Shown: positions 52,201 through 63,939, numbered from the stretch's first letter. The stretch is 64,000 bases of DNA from Odontesthes bonariensis (GCF_027942865.1 NC_134515.1:31747449-31811448), one strand, 5' to 3'. Numbers and translations are program-made. The notes: generated by a model not told the origin, from the sequence alone.

Positions 52201-54000
52201 CTGTGGCTCTGGAGGGACAGGAAACTGGCCCGAGGTCGGCAGCATTACTCTCCATGCACGTGTTCGCAGGAATGAGCTCTGTGCATAGTGATCCATTGTG
52301 ACTGACTGTGAAGTGAACCAGAACAAACTTTACTTCATAGCAGAGCGCCAACTCACTTCTCTGCAAGCATAATGTTCATTTTGCTCCTGGACAGATCGGG
52401 TGAGAGTGTGCGGAGGGACTATTTTTCTCTTTCAGAAACTGAATGACGTTTCAGCATCTGTGAGCTGCACTCATACTGCTTCTCATTAGGAGTCTCTGTC
52501 CAATTCCTCTGACTCTGAACTCGCCTTAATTTGGAGACTACCTGATGTTTTTCAAAACTAACATCTCAAACTGAGAATTTTCTATTATTTTTAAAAAAAA
52601 ATGTTCAAATATGTTTACGTGGCGCTAAGAAACAAGAACAAGAAACGCAATTCTAAATTCAGTCATTATGATTATATTGACAACTGTGAAACATTCCCTT
52701 AATAGCTGTGCAATTTTTCACAATTTGCGGGACAGCACTCAGACTTTGACTTTTAACATCTGGATGCAGCCCTTCACAATATTCATAATATTCTTCATGA
52801 AATATTAGATTGTCTCACTCTGAACATTTGATGCATTTTCTACGTTTAATTGTGCATGTTGTACTGGATCATGAAATGAGCAAATCATAGTATTCTGATT
52901 TTATTTACATTCGACACAGCACCCCAACTTATTTGGAACTGGGGTCGTTAAATATAATACCGAACAACGGTGTTCTTTCTTTTTAATATGATTTTTTGTG
53001 TATGGTAAAGGATTTGTGAAAACTGCGCTGGATTTTTGGATATGCTTTTTGGTAAAAATCAAATATCTGCTCCTTCCATTCATAATCCTGTTACTTGCTG
53101 ACAGAAAAGGTTTGGTGTTGTCAAAGAACAACTGTGAGCCTACTCTTTCATGGGTGCTTCTGTAAGAACACAAACTTCATCCTCATTTTTTTGTTTTTCT
53201 TGTCTCTGGATTCAGACTGTGCAGAGATCATCTCTGGGATTAGATCGGTAAAGATCCTGAAGAGAGTGGGCAGTTCCAAAGGCATGTGGACCAGAGACCC
53301 AAGGTCATCCAAGGTTTACATCTTTAATGGCACATCGGGAGACTCTCTCTACCAGTTCAACTCTGTACGTGACTTTTCCCGCTCACTGGAAGTTATGAGC
53401 AGCGGAAACATCAAGCTTCCCTGTGAGTGGAATGGTCTTGGGAGTGCTGTGTACAATGGTTATTTGTACTACATAAAGAAGGAGGCCAACACAGATGTGC
53501 AAGTGGTTAAATATGATCTGCTGAGAGGCTCAGTGACAGAAACTGCCATGTTCCCTCTGGAGAGCCATGCTAGTCTTTACAGTCTCAATCCAGAGACTGT
53601 TGCAGACCTTGCAGCAGATGATGAGGGCCTGTGGCTTCTTTACACCCCTAGTGACAGTGACCCTAACATCAGCCTTGCAAAGATGGACGCTGCCACGCTT
53701 GATATAGAACAGATCTGGGACACTCGGTGCCCACGGGAGAATGCAGAAGCAGCTTTCGTTGTCTGTGGGACTGTCTATGTCGTTTACAACACCCGCCTGG
53801 CCAGCCGTTCTCGGATTCAGTGTGTGTTTGACGTCAACGATGTAGTGATCAGTGAGGAAGCTCCTCTGTTCTACTTCCCCAGGAGGTACGGAGCCCACGC
53901 CAGCCTGAAATACAACCCAGAGGAGAGGCAGCTTTACGGCTGGGATGATGGCTACCAAATCATTTACAGACTGACTATGAAGAGGAAACTTTTGGTTTGA
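46188..54000 (+). CDS. olfml3: Olfactomedin-like protein 3 gene (three coding exons)
   Basis: A complete plus-strand gene. Coding exons are 46,188-46,298, 51,099-51,405 and 53,216-54,000, joined by GT-AG introns of 4.8 and 1.8 kb. They total 1203 nt, encoding 400 residues, close to the mammalian OLFML3 length of about 406. Residues 1-19 are a signal peptide. The middle (about 38-110) is coiled-coil-like with a conserved VDRVEREMDYVE segment. From about residue 140 to the end is an olfactomedin domain with MWTRDPRSSKVYIFNG, CPRENAEAAFVVCGTVYVVY, FYFPRRYGAHASLKYNPEER and YGWDDGYQIIYRL. The cysteine in DCAEII and that in RIQCVFD are the likely disulfide pair of the domain. The product is secreted. 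In vertebrates it is an extracellular matrix protein with roles in dorsoventral patterning and angiogenesis (known of the family, not shown here). syt6 lies convergent, 5 kb downstream, as in other vertebrates. Confidence 0.95.
47139..47415 (+). mobile_element. tRNA-like SINE in olfml3 intron 1
   Basis: Starts GGGCAGCTGTAGCGCAGGAG (A-box region), with GTGGTTTGACTCCCGG (B-box), GTGTCCATGGGCAAGACAC and an end near CACAGTCCATTTACCATTC. A common fish SINE-like repeat with a tRNA-like head, moderately diverged. Confidence 0.75.
50474..50692 (+). mobile_element. Degraded SINE in olfml3 intron 1
   Basis: GATTAGCACTGTCGCTATGC, AATCGAATCCCAGCC, GCATGTTCTCTCTGG, TTAGGTTAACTGGTGATTC and GGAATAGGCTCAAGGCCCCC follow the order of the 17,180 family. 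Internally shortened, and the GATG tail is reduced to AAATGGACATG. Confidence 0.7.
51099..51405 (+). CDS. olfml3: olfml3 coding exon 2
   Basis: Acceptor GCTCACAG, donor CTCTG|GTGAGC, 307 nt, ending in phase 1. It encodes residues 38-139: DRMQLWHEQFHRHHTEMLDF, then a helical region ending VDRVEREMDYVESQ, a single cysteine in PRACANRVDKV that matches a conserved position of the family, and an acidic run (R-E-E-E-E-E-E-D-W-E, about residues 123-132). The heptad-like helical part probably mediates self-association. Confidence 0.93.
52795..52950 (+). mobile_element. DNA-transposon end in olfml3 intron 2
   Basis: TTTATTTACATTCGACACAG followed by CACCCCAACTTATTTGGAAC and TGGGGTCGTT is a diverged copy of a well-known fish DNA-element end. 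The left end is not resolved. Confidence 0.5.
53216..54000 (+). CDS. olfml3: olfml3 coding exon 3 (olfactomedin domain)
   Basis: Acceptor GGATTCAG, stop TGA at 53,998-54,000. Encodes residues 140-400, nearly the whole olfactomedin domain in one exon. Possible N-glycosylation sites are N-G-T (in YIFNGTSGDS) and N-I-S (in DPNISLAK). An upstream ATG at 53,095 is open into this exon but lies in the intron: the phase-1 join to exon 2 gives the conserved D-C-A-E and is preferred. Confidence 0.95.
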
Positions 54001-54071
54001 CAGCAAAGAAGGATAGAGTCACTCAGTCTGTAGTCGGTCAACCCATTGCCAAAACGTTTTCTTTCAAGAGG

Positions 54072-54755
54072 TTAAAGGGATAGTTCGCCTCTTTTGACAT
54101 GAAGCTGTATGACATCCCATACGAGTAATATCATTTATGAATATTTTCTTACCCCCTGCTGCGTACTGTGAGCCGCGTTCCAGCCTCGTTTTGACAAAAG
54201 TAGTCCGGCTAGTTGGCTGGGGTTTAAAAAATAAAGCGTTTTGCTTCTCAAAACAATATGCGTTCAAAAGAGTAATACATTTGCATCACAAAATCGTTCT
54301 CCAGGAAAATGTCAGACCTCACAATCGCTTGGCGCTATTTTCTCTCCCTTCGTATCACTGCGTGCTGCCGCCTGCCGACAGCCGAGCCTGTTACGGTGTT
54401 TGCTGCTCGGAAGCAGGGGACTGCTCGGTCTGCTTTTCGGTCTGCACGGTCTACACCGCACGCAGTGATACGAAGGGAGAGAAAATAGCGCCAAGCTATT
54501 GTTAGGTCTGACTTTTTCCTGGAGAACGATTTTGTGATGCAAATGTATTACTCTTTTGAACGCATATTGTTTTGAGAAGCAAGACACTTTATTTTCTAAA
54601 CCCCAGCCAACTAGCCGGACTACTTTTGTCAACGCCAAAACTCGGCTGGAACTCGGCTCACAGGACGCAGTCAATGGTAAGTCAATGTTCATAAATTATA
54701 TTACTCGTATGGGATGTCATACAGCTTCATGTCAAGAGGCGAACTATCCCTTTAA
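54072..54755. mobile_element. Long-armed TTAA MITE in the olfml3 3' UTR
   Basis: A 684-bp element between TTAA sites (54,072-54,075 and 54,752-54,755). The two arms, 54,072-54,365 and 54,458-54,755, are inverted repeats of nearly 300 bp with few mismatches, around a GC-rich loop of 92 bp. Ends are TTAAAGGGATAGTTCGCCTC in both directions. AATAAA occurs at 54,230-54,235 inside the left arm. A half copy is at 27,469. It lies 72 bp after the olfml3 stop codon. Confidence 0.9.
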
Positions 54756-57700
54756 TACGATCAGCAGCAATGTCAAGATATCAAAACTTGGGTAGAAGAA
54801 CCACTAACATTCCACAACTCTCAATTCCAAATTTGACTCTTAACATATTAAGATAAGATACACCAAATTTTTATTATGGCATGAAGAATCTATTCTTCTG
54901 ATGTTCACAGTGATTATACCTCCACCTGCTGCAACTGAGGGATGGGAATATGATCTTAAAGAAGTAGCCTTAAACAGTGTTATTAGAAAGAGTGAACATT
55001 AAGTTAATTGATGTGGGACCTCTCTCTGTATCTGCTTTGAGATAAATAAGGTGGTGCTTTGCCTGCTTTAATAAAATGTGCTCAACTTTTTTAATGTGGA
55101 TTGACAGGCCTAACAGTTTCTCCAAACAGGTCACTAATTTATAAGAAAGAAGTCAATGAGGTTGTTAAGTAAGCTGTCAAATGTTATCTGAGACCACTTC
55201 TAACTTGAACTTCTTGACATATTGTGCATGGACAGCAGATATGATCACATAATTGCATTCGAGTCCTCTGGCAGGCTGTCATCTTATTTAATTCACGTGC
55301 ACCAAACAGCAAGCAGATGTCAGTCCAGTGAGTTAAAAAATTGGAAGCCTTGTTCAAAATTCCACCAAGTTAAATGTTCCTGGAAGGATGTATAGCCTGT
55401 AGACCTTTATCTCATGGTAAATTCAGTACAGATCCCATGTATCACACATTTTTAAATAATTTATATTGAAAAAATATTACAGTTATTGTTTTTTACTAAT
55501 TAAATCATTTTTATATACAAGTGATAAACCAAAAGTTGTACTGTGGTATGCACGTCCTGCAAGTCCTCCCCTTTTTATTTTTTCCATTTCATTCAGACAA
55601 AAGCTCATTTCCTTGGTGCCCAATCCTGGTTGTAATGCCATTGGCTTTCTTGTTATTATGTGGTGTGCTTGACAAAAACTTGCAGCGCAAAGAGAACCTA
55701 TGTTGCATAAGTCTTTTAATCAATGAAAAGAAACTCATGTCACAAAACACATCACGCTCCATGGCAGAAAATAAAACAATTTTTCAGGTGGTGATTTTCA
55801 GACTTACACAAAGCAAAAGAATGAGAAGTTAAGGTGGAAATACTGTTTTTCTATTTCAGTTTACTTTATTACAGTGATTTAGAACCTAAAAGGAACTCAT
55901 AATAGACTTTTGTCTAAACCAACATTTTTTCAAACGTTTCTATTATTACAAATACAAAATGCTTAATAGAAAATTGAAAATTCAATGCTATCATAACAGC
56001 TGGAAGGAATACAAGATCAGATCAAGAAACATTACAACATTAGGCAAAGCTAGAAGATCTTGAAACAGTCCATAAAATGAGGCAACTGATCTAACAGGTT
56101 TCATATATTATGAAAACACACCACATTGTCAGAGAAATATAACCATCTTAAAGTACAAGATCATAAAGAAGAAACAGAAACTACAGTATTATTCAACCAC
56201 TTGTTTCAAATGATATACTTGAATAATAAGTTATATTCTAATAATGCCATTAGTCTAGGGAGGACCTTCACCATTGAAACGACTGCATGTGAACTGGAGC
56301 AAGTTTCAGACTTGCTGAAAATAGATTACGTCAAACACAAACAACAATGCACTGACTCATTCCTGCTATAACAAGTGCCAATTAGAGAAATGCCACTGTT
56401 GTGTAGATGTTGACCTGTCTACCCATCAGCTATGCCCCGCTCTCTGTTCACTCTCTAATACAGACACCAAAACAGCCTGCTTTGGGTAAATGTACCCATG
56501 AAGGAAATGGCTAAAACAGATCTTTGTCTGCTGAATCCATCTGTTTGTGTCTTGATGTCTGGCCAAAGCTTTTCAAAGACAGACAAACTCTGTAGCATAG
56601 TGAAAAAATGTATCTGTACAAGCCCTACCGAATTCAATCAGTGACTGTTTTCTAGCAGCTCTGCTGATTGTTAACACATTTAATCTGCAGCTCACTATGT
56701 TGTGTTCTGAACGCATTGATTGTATCTCTTGCCAATTGTATGAAGACAAAGCTACTGCTACCGAAGGTCGTCCCTAAAAAGGAAGGTAATTATGATTCTT
56801 ATTATTTTTAACTCTCTGCACAAACAAACAGTATTTTGAACCTCTTACAAATTTTAGTGAAAATCTACTCATGATTCTTTTATTTACAAACAACTGACTG
56901 AGACTGAGCACACAACAGTGAGGTAGAAAACAACACAATAGCATGATAATGTATGGCAATTTCAAGTATTTCAACAGAAAAAACTAATAGAAAAAAAACA
57001 CTACATTCCCTAACCTTTTTCTTACACTGCAATTTGATGTTAGCTTGCTAAGGGTCTTCTCACTTCAGTAAAGTTAGCATAAATGTAAAAAGTATATTGT
57101 TGGCATAAATTAAATTGCTGCTGTTTGCTAGCTAGGAACGCAGGAGCTCAACAGTTTTTGAAATAAAAGGAAAAACGAGCATTATGAGTGCAATTTAGTA
57201 GTGTGTGGTGGTCAAACCAGTTACTTTTACAAAACTGACATCTGATTTGAAAATGCTACATGGCAATATTCACCTTTGCTCACAATGAAAGGCTTTGTCC
57301 TCAGACTTTGAACATTTTCCATACTTTATGTTTTGTGCATTTTGTGGCATTAAGACAATTTTGATTGCTTTGTTGTTTTCTACACCTGTGCGTGTGCATC
57401 TCAGTTCTTGGAAACCTGTCTTTTACAAGTTACTGCATTGCTAGTTTTAACCTGAACCAGTGTTGAATCAATAACAGTACAGCAACAAAACCCTTTCTGG
57501 GACATATTTTAGCTGACAAACCTTTATCTGACTTGGCAGGAACCACTAAAAGAACCATACCTTACATACAAACAAATGTTTTATTTTATCTATCGCATCA
57601 AATTACTTCAAAGGTTTACCATATCTTGATAGAACAAAAATTCCAACAGAAATTTCTTACACATTATCTCTACAGTATACATGGAGATAACCGTGTATAA

Positions 57701-59051
57701 TTAGTAAGAGAATAAACATCAAGAAAGTTGCATCTTTAATAGTAATATATTCACCTTTTTCATTTAGATTTTTCTTTGTCATCACTATTAACAAGGCAAA
57801 ATAAATCCAATGTCTATATATTTATGTGATATTTTGTGGATGGTTTTCATATTTTTTCTGGTTTTTAGTTTAGTAAAACAAAACACACATACAGTAACCA
57901 GCTGACGCCTGTACATAAAGCTATTCACATCCAACAAAATCATTAAGAGTAACATAAAATGAAAACAGGAGACCAAAAAATACCATACAAGGGTGTATTT
58001 TGGAAAAAAAAAACAAGCTTTTCTGTGAGTTTTCTTGTGGAAGAAAGGGTGAAATTTCTCACAAGTGAACACCAAACAGAGATCGAGGTAAGGGTGTGTA
58101 GAGTGTGCTTGCACTTTTCCAGTTTACAGAAATGTCTATGGCTCCCCTAAGAAGGTTTTCCTTGTTTTCATTCTTTTTCATTAAAATATTTTCTTTTTGC
58201 GTTAGTTTTCAGTTAGCAGTATAGGCTAGTTGTTCCTAGGTCATTTAAATCAACCCAACCGTTAAAAAACTGACCTGCCATGGATCAGTCTTGTTTCATG
58301 TTTGCTGTGTAAAAATGCTGCTTTTGAAGACACACAAAAGCTGCAAATTTCCAAGTTGAGAAAATGTTGGTTTTACTCTGATTCAGCCTCTTGTCGAGAT
58401 AATCATCATAACAGTGATAAGTATGACATTCCACTAAACTCAGTTTAGCGGCACAGTCAGTTGAATTTATATCCAATAGTTTCAAATTTACATGAATTAG
58501 TATAATTGCAAATTAATGCGGAAGTTTCAAATTAAATGTGAGAGAGCCACAGAGTTTGAAAAAGCTTGTATATAAGATTGAATTTTTTTCCCCCTGGATG
58601 TATCCTCAGCTTCCCTCTTTGAAACTTCCACTGCTTTCAGGGAGTGATATCCAAGAAATTTTCCATTTTCCATCGCACAGTCTCTGCAGTTCAAAGCTAA
58701 ATCTCCAGTTTTGCTAAGTCTTCCGTGGGGACTTCACAATCAGTTTACCTTAGTATAGCTTTGGACAATTCAACAATAAATGTCTGCCTACTGGATGTCC
58801 AACCAATCTCATTACAACAGTGAAATCGAAAAACCCAGAAGTTTACCCAAAAAGACTGTGTTTCACACAACTGACTTACAGTAGTCCTAGATCAGTTCTT
58901 AGGAGTGCTCTGGGACTGGACTTGAGGAAGGTAGGGACAGAGAGAGGGAAAGACAGTGGGGTTGTGTTTCTCCTCAGTCGGACAGACAGGAAGTGAATCA
59001 GCAAGAGGGAGAAAACCCCCTTCTGGGCTGCTGGGTCACAGGTGGCTCTGC
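54756..59051. other. Convergent intergenic region with 3' UTRs
   Basis: Between olfml3 and syt6. It should hold both 3' UTRs. AT-rich, with no further gene or known repeat. On the minus strand a possible AATAAA for syt6 stands at 57,585-57,580, and others cannot be ranked. Confidence 0.5.
55070..55075 (+). terminator. Candidate olfml3 poly(A) signal
   Basis: AATAAA in CTGCTTTAATAAAATGTG, the first unambiguous signal after the MITE, about 1.07 kb beyond the stop codon, followed by T-rich sequence (CTCAACTTTTTTAATGTG). The AATAAA at 54,230 within the MITE is the alternative. Confidence 0.4.
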
Positions 59052-59123
59052 TCAGGGACTAGCAGGAGGCCTGGGTGAGGGGCAGGAGCCTTGGCTGTCA
59101 AAGCTGGCTGTCCTCGCCTTCCA
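59052..59123 (-). CDS. syt6: syt6 last coding exon
   Basis: Acceptor TGTCCTGCAG, phase 0, 72 nt with stop TGA at 59,054-59,052. It encodes [20 protein letters not shown] then ASP. The serine- and proline-rich [11 protein letters not shown] tail is what I recall of SYT6, and it argues against syt3, syt9 or syt10. Confidence 0.8.
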   Translation of the reverse strand, partial: WKARTASFDSQGSCPSPRPPASP

Positions 59124-62100
59124 CTGCAGGACACATAAATACAAAGCAGTGATTCATTCAGCATATGCTGCTTTGGTCACTTCCATTACAGGGCAAATAT
59201 GTGACGAACGGGAGGTGCTCCAGGAGGATAACTGAGTGCTTTCAAACAAGGGCGATTAAATAAATTTGACAAAAGACCTGCCTGGAATCTCTACAGCCAT
59301 ATAGCCTGATAGCGATTATCCTTGATGGCAGTTTCTTGCAGGACAGTATAAGTCATTTGGACACACCATCCCTTTCAAAATAAATGGGTACAAGTAAATT
59401 GGGACAGTCTATCTAATTTGACATTTTGATTGATCGTTTTTGTATTATTCAGCTGATTTCTTGGAGACATTCCTCCCAATTATTAAAAAATATATATATA
59501 TAACCTCAATCCCGAAAACTGATACTTATTAGGTTTGGTTCCACATCACACAAATAATATCAGAATTGTTATGTGAAAAATACCTTTAGAGAATCAGCTT
59601 TTTCAATTTTTTTCCAGTTGACGTTAAAACATCTTTGGGCCATATAACGATTCAAAATTTGCCCCTCATTTTCCCTATTCTATTATTGATCATTTTTCTA
59701 TTTGATGCTGATGAAAGCATCAAATGGATGCTGCCTGATCCGTTTGATCCAGAGTGAGACCACCTCATTGCATTAGACCAAAGCTTAGCTTGTTGAGAAA
59801 GTTGTACACCTGTAATTTAGGTTAGGAATAAGTCAAAAGTTGTTCAGTCCAAAACTTACCTCCTTCTCAGATTTCTTGGACTCCAGCAGATGATGCCAGT
59901 GTGCAATGGGCTTCCTTGGATAAGCCAGCATTTCATTCCAGTGGTCCCTGCCAAGTCCTTCAGCATGGCATCCGACCCTCATCACACCAATGATCTCATT
60001 ATGACCTACCCTGTGGAAACACACATAATACTAAGAGCACGTTTGATTTAACTTGATTTAACATCGTATATACATCGCTTATAATTACACAAGGAGTATT
60101 TTGTAATCAGAGGACACAGATATCTGAATGCAGATGTCCTGTCAATCAGTGAAGTGAATCTGCACCTCATTGTGCCTCAGTGACTCTCAGACTTTTTTCT
60201 ACACATAATCCCTTAATTGCATAGCCAGATTAAATCCTTGAATAACAGCAAGCTGCAAAGAAAATAGAAGTAGTATCCACTCCTTTTCTACTATAGCTTA
60301 AAATAGTACAGAGTTCGACCTTTACCGCGTATGCCCTCATTCTGTCAGATGTCTGCACTGCAACCACTTTTTCGTTTTCTTTTTTATAGATTCATACACT
60401 GTCAACATAAAACATTTTATTGCATTTCTTTTTCTTAGAACCTATTTTCAATTACATTCGTTGTCCCCACACAAAAATGACTTCATTCAAAATTGTAATA
60501 ATTACATCTACTTATGCTAAAGTCAATCCAGATTCTATTAACATTGAAACACTACTTCAGTATGAGTATCTACTTTTAGTGAACCACCTTTAGCTTCCAA
60601 ACGAGCAACAAGTCACTAGTTCATAAATACACTGCAGTTCATAAATATTCAGCTTGAATTTAACATGAGTACGGACAAATCTTTCCCTATTCAGCGGGTG
60701 AATTGTGTTACACTACACAGGGAAGACACAAAAAAGTTAGTAAATAAATAGATAAGACATTAATTTAATCTCCCAATTTATTTGAATTCTGCACACCAAT
60801 AGTAATGTGATGTTGAATTTCTGCTGTGCACCTTTATTTAGCCTACATTTAAACCCTTACACACAGGGCTGTGGCTCAGTGGTTAGAGTGGGTTGTCCAA
60901 TAACTGGAAGGTTGGCAGTTTGATTCCCACTCTCGCCACTCAAAAAAGATTGGTGAAACTGACAACTGGAGGGGTGTCAGTCCACCTCCTTGCCACAGCT
61001 GAGGTGCCCTTGAGCAAGGCACTGTACCCAATGCTCCCCAGGGGCAGCAAATGGCTGCCCACCGCTCCAGTGTATGGCATCGGTCTCTATGAGTGTGTGA
61101 CCCAGTGCATGTGCATGTGCATGTGTGTGTTCAACAGGTGCCAACCTGGATGGGTTAAAAGTGGAGGAGAAATGTTGTGTATGACTGTATGCATGACAGT
61201 AAATTTCATCTTAATTTTCTTTTCTTTCATGCTTAATCAGCTGATTTGTAGCTGCAAATATCTTTTTAAATGAATGAGTATATGTATTGTTTGTACTTGT
61301 ATATAGTTATACTGTCAATACTGTCCAGAGTTTTTGCAAAGTAAAAACCTTAAAACTATAAAAAAAAAAAATATTTAGTGTACATTACTGTCAACTGACC
61401 CATGATTTATTCTTTTGTATATACTTACAAGTCATAGTCCATGACAGAGATGTGCAGGCTGACGTGGTCCATACTGTCCGGAGGGATGTCAAAGATGATA
61501 GCCTCATTGTAGGTGGGATTCAGAGTGTTCTTTTTAATGCTTGTCTTCTTCTTTTTCAAACGTCTCCCATCACAAATGAGCGACACCTTGACGTAGGGAT
61601 CTAATGGCAAAAAGAAGAGAGGAATATCAAGACCACAAATGGTGGAATATCAATATTAAATTCAAGTTTCAGTGTTTGCCTTCTGCGAAGAAAATAACAT
61701 CACTTTCCTGTTCTATCACCGAGTGTGTGTGAGTGTTTCTACTTAACAGGAAAGCAACCCTGAAAGACTTGGCATCATTAACAGACATAAATGGGAGTCA
61801 TTTCCTTGTGTAAACAAAGAAGATAGGAGGTCAAAGATGGCTGCTAAACTGCCTGACTGAACAAGCTTCTAGAATGCTGACTTCAATCTTCTTCCGTCTC
61901 TGATAAATCGCCTTATATGATCCATTACGTCAAATTTCAGTCGGATATGAGCTACTCTAAATCTATAAACAGTCCAATATGCTTGAGGGAACAATACGAT
62001 AGATTTGGGTTTACCACATGCAGACTAAAATAATGGCAGAAAAGCTAAAACCTTGAAAACTCAGGAGAATGTGAGTCACATTAAGATTGTGAAATGTCAT

Positions 62101-62571
62101 TAAACGTGGGAGGAAAAATATCACATTTGTTCTGATTTCCATCTGAACTGTGGCATTTAATGCATAATTAATTTTACAAGTGATATCCCAATTGTAGGGG
62201 AAGGTTTAATAGAAAAGTGGAACGTCAGTCAATTAAAATGACAGACTGCCTGCGCATCTTTACTGACAGTGTTTTAATAATTCAAGCGCGGGTCATTAAT
62301 AACTGCTGAAATAAATAGAATTCTCAAACAGGGGGCTTTCCACAGTTTATCAATTTTAAAAGTATAGGTGTAAAAATGTATATTCAAAGAAGGCTGTTTC
62401 GCTGAGTCACTGTAGCTCTAAGTGAGTCACACAAACAAAACACAACACACCTGAGTATCCAGTGATGTCCATGGCCTTGAGATTCCTGCACTTGATGACA
62501 GTAAGTGTGAGTCTGCCCGCGGTGGGCAGGTAGCATAGTGAGAACATGATCTCCCCAAGGTCAACACTTTC
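59052..62571 (-). CDS. syt6: Synaptotagmin-6, 3' part (C2B domain and tail)
   Basis: Four minus-strand coding exons with consensus splice sites: 62,571-62,451, 61,600-61,429, 60,010-59,860 and 59,123-59,052. They encode the linker and full C2B domain and the C-terminal tail. The C2B reads [39 protein letters not shown], a polybasic [52 protein letters not shown] and [14 protein letters not shown]. The aspartates in A-M-D, S-D-P-Y and M-D-Y-D are expected Ca2+ ligands. The W-H-x-L motif that closes C2B domains is present. The sequence belongs to the SYT3/6/9/10 group; syt6 is chosen for the tail exon and for its place beside olfml3. It is a membrane-anchored regulator of exocytosis. The transmembrane and C2A exons lie right of the window. 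Confidence 0.9.
59860..60010 (-). CDS. syt6: syt6 exon, end of C2B
   Basis: Acceptor GTTTCCACAG, donor AAGGAG|GTAAGT, 151 nt. It encodes [38 protein letters not shown] and [12 protein letters not shown], covering the last strands and helix of C2B. Phases on both sides agree with the neighbouring exons. Confidence 0.92.
60866..61215 (+). mobile_element. tRNA-like SINE in a syt6 intron
   Basis: GGGCTGTGGCTCAGTGGTTA (A-box) and CAGTTTGATTCCCACTC (B-box) give a very tRNA-like head. The body has CCTTGAGCAAGGCACTGTAC and GGGCTGCCC-type words, and the end is CATGACAGTAAATTTCATCT. Same family as 36,398-36,700. Too long and unstructured beyond the head to be a tRNA gene. Confidence 0.8.
61429..61600 (-). 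CDS. syt6: syt6 exon, central C2B
   Basis: Acceptor TTTGCCATTAG, donor GACTT|GTAAGT, 172 nt. With one base from the previous exon it starts at the aspartate of D-P-Y-V-K-V-S-L. It holds the polybasic strand [10 protein letters not shown], which binds acidic lipids in this family, and ends within M-D-Y-D-L. Confidence 0.93.
62451..62571 (-). CDS. syt6: syt6 exon, start of C2B
   Basis: Acceptor GTTCCCGCAG, donor ACTCAG|GTGTGT, 121 nt. It encodes [20 protein letters not shown] then [20 protein letters not shown]. The preceding exon (end of C2A) is not found before the right edge, so the intron to the left of it on the minus strand exceeds 1.4 kb. Confidence 0.92.
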
Positions 62572-62816
62572 CTGCGGGAACACATGCACAATAAACAAAC
62601 AAAAAAAAAACACTTACATACAGCATTTCAGCAATGAAGCTTCAAGACAGGGTGAGGAGATAAACGCAAGATTTCTTAAGTTTGTTTCTTGAATCAATGC
62701 TGATATTTAATTTTATCACCTGCTCTAATTCAGTCAGAGCACACCATTCAGATTCAGTGAACCAAGGACTAGTCAATGGACTATTCTATTACCTGTCATT
62801 CCTTTCAATGGCTAAC

Positions 62817-63245
62817 TTAAAGCAATACAATGTAACTTCTCAAAAAGCCCACTCTGGAGCTCCCCCTACAGGCTTGGAGGTAATGTACGGTTACACTGTC
62901 GTAAATACAACACCCTTTCGCTTTCACGTTTCACGTTTGTTGACGAACCGGCGAGGAGTCAGAAGGTGCAAGCCATGTCGACCGAGAAGGTAAGAGTAAT
63001 CAAATGTACCTGGGAGCGTGAGAGGGGTCTATTTGTTTTTGCGGTAGGTGTGCCAGAAAGCAAGTCGAAGTACTTCCGCTCAGCTACCGGGCCGGTCCAG
63101 CAAAGTTACATAGCGCAGTTTTTCCAACTCAGACCCCCGAAGGGCATAGGAGACAGGCCAATCGTATTATTAAAACTCATTCTAGCCGCACAATTTTTTT
63201 CAAGCTGTTATTTTAAGGTAGAAATGTTACATAGTATTGCTTTAA
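62817..63245. mobile_element. TTAA MITE, copy 3, in a syt6 intron
   Basis: A 429-bp block between TTAA sites (62,817-62,820 and 63,242-63,245) with ends TTAAAGCAATACAATGTAAC and, read inwards from the right, TTAAAGCAATACTATGTAAC. It contains GGAGCTCCCCCTACAG at 62,856-62,871, the same word as in the 42,710 copy. Confidence 0.8.
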
Positions 63246-63939
63246 AAATGATTTTGAAAAAAGAAAAGAAAAAAAGGATGATCTGCTGATGACTTTCACA
63301 GCTGGGTGTTGAGTGTGCAGAGAGCGTTCCCTGGAAGTTGGAGAATCAAATGTAATATCTGCTTATTGTCCCACATAGGACCATAAAAGTAACACAGCCT
63401 TCCTGTGTAGTCGAAGGACATCTTTTTCTTTAATTAGACCGAGCCGGAAGTGAGACATCAGAAACTGACTGCAGCCAGATTTGAACTTGTGTTGTTGTGA
63501 TTCGCGGTTGACATTTTGTTAAATCTTTAGGATAAAAGACATTTTGCCTATTTACTTGGGAACTCATGAGGGACAAATGACTAACTACTAGCCCCTGATC
63601 AAATGAATGTTAACAACAAAACGAGTGATGATATGAATACGGGACGGCTTTATCATTTATTCATTCATTATGATTCATTCAGCAGTAGTTCTTTAATAAT
63701 TCATAATGGAGGTACATGCGGTAGATGAATATTAGTAATGAGATAATATACTGTACTAGAATATTGTACATCAATAAATATCTAGGTAAGATTAGTTAAT
63801 GAAAACCTTTGTATCCATGCTACTGACCTCTTTTATTATGAGTGATTCTGTACTAGTGTTCTGTAATAAAAATGGTTTATAACTAATTACTTAATCTTTT
63901 TTTCTTCATTAATTTCATATGATGATTCACTCTTTTCGT
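63246..63939. other. syt6 intron sequence, nothing recognised
   Basis: AT-rich. No C2A exon with splice sites is visible on the minus strand. Confidence 0.5.

Noticed and set aside
53095..53215. Met at 53,095 as the start of a separate olfactomedin protein
   Set aside because: It lies in intron 2 before a good acceptor. The spliced form gives the signal peptide, coiled coil and conserved junction.
60866..60950. A tRNA gene
   Set aside because: It has A- and B-box-like words but no cloverleaf that I can close, and the sequence continues as a 350-bp SINE seen again at 36,398.
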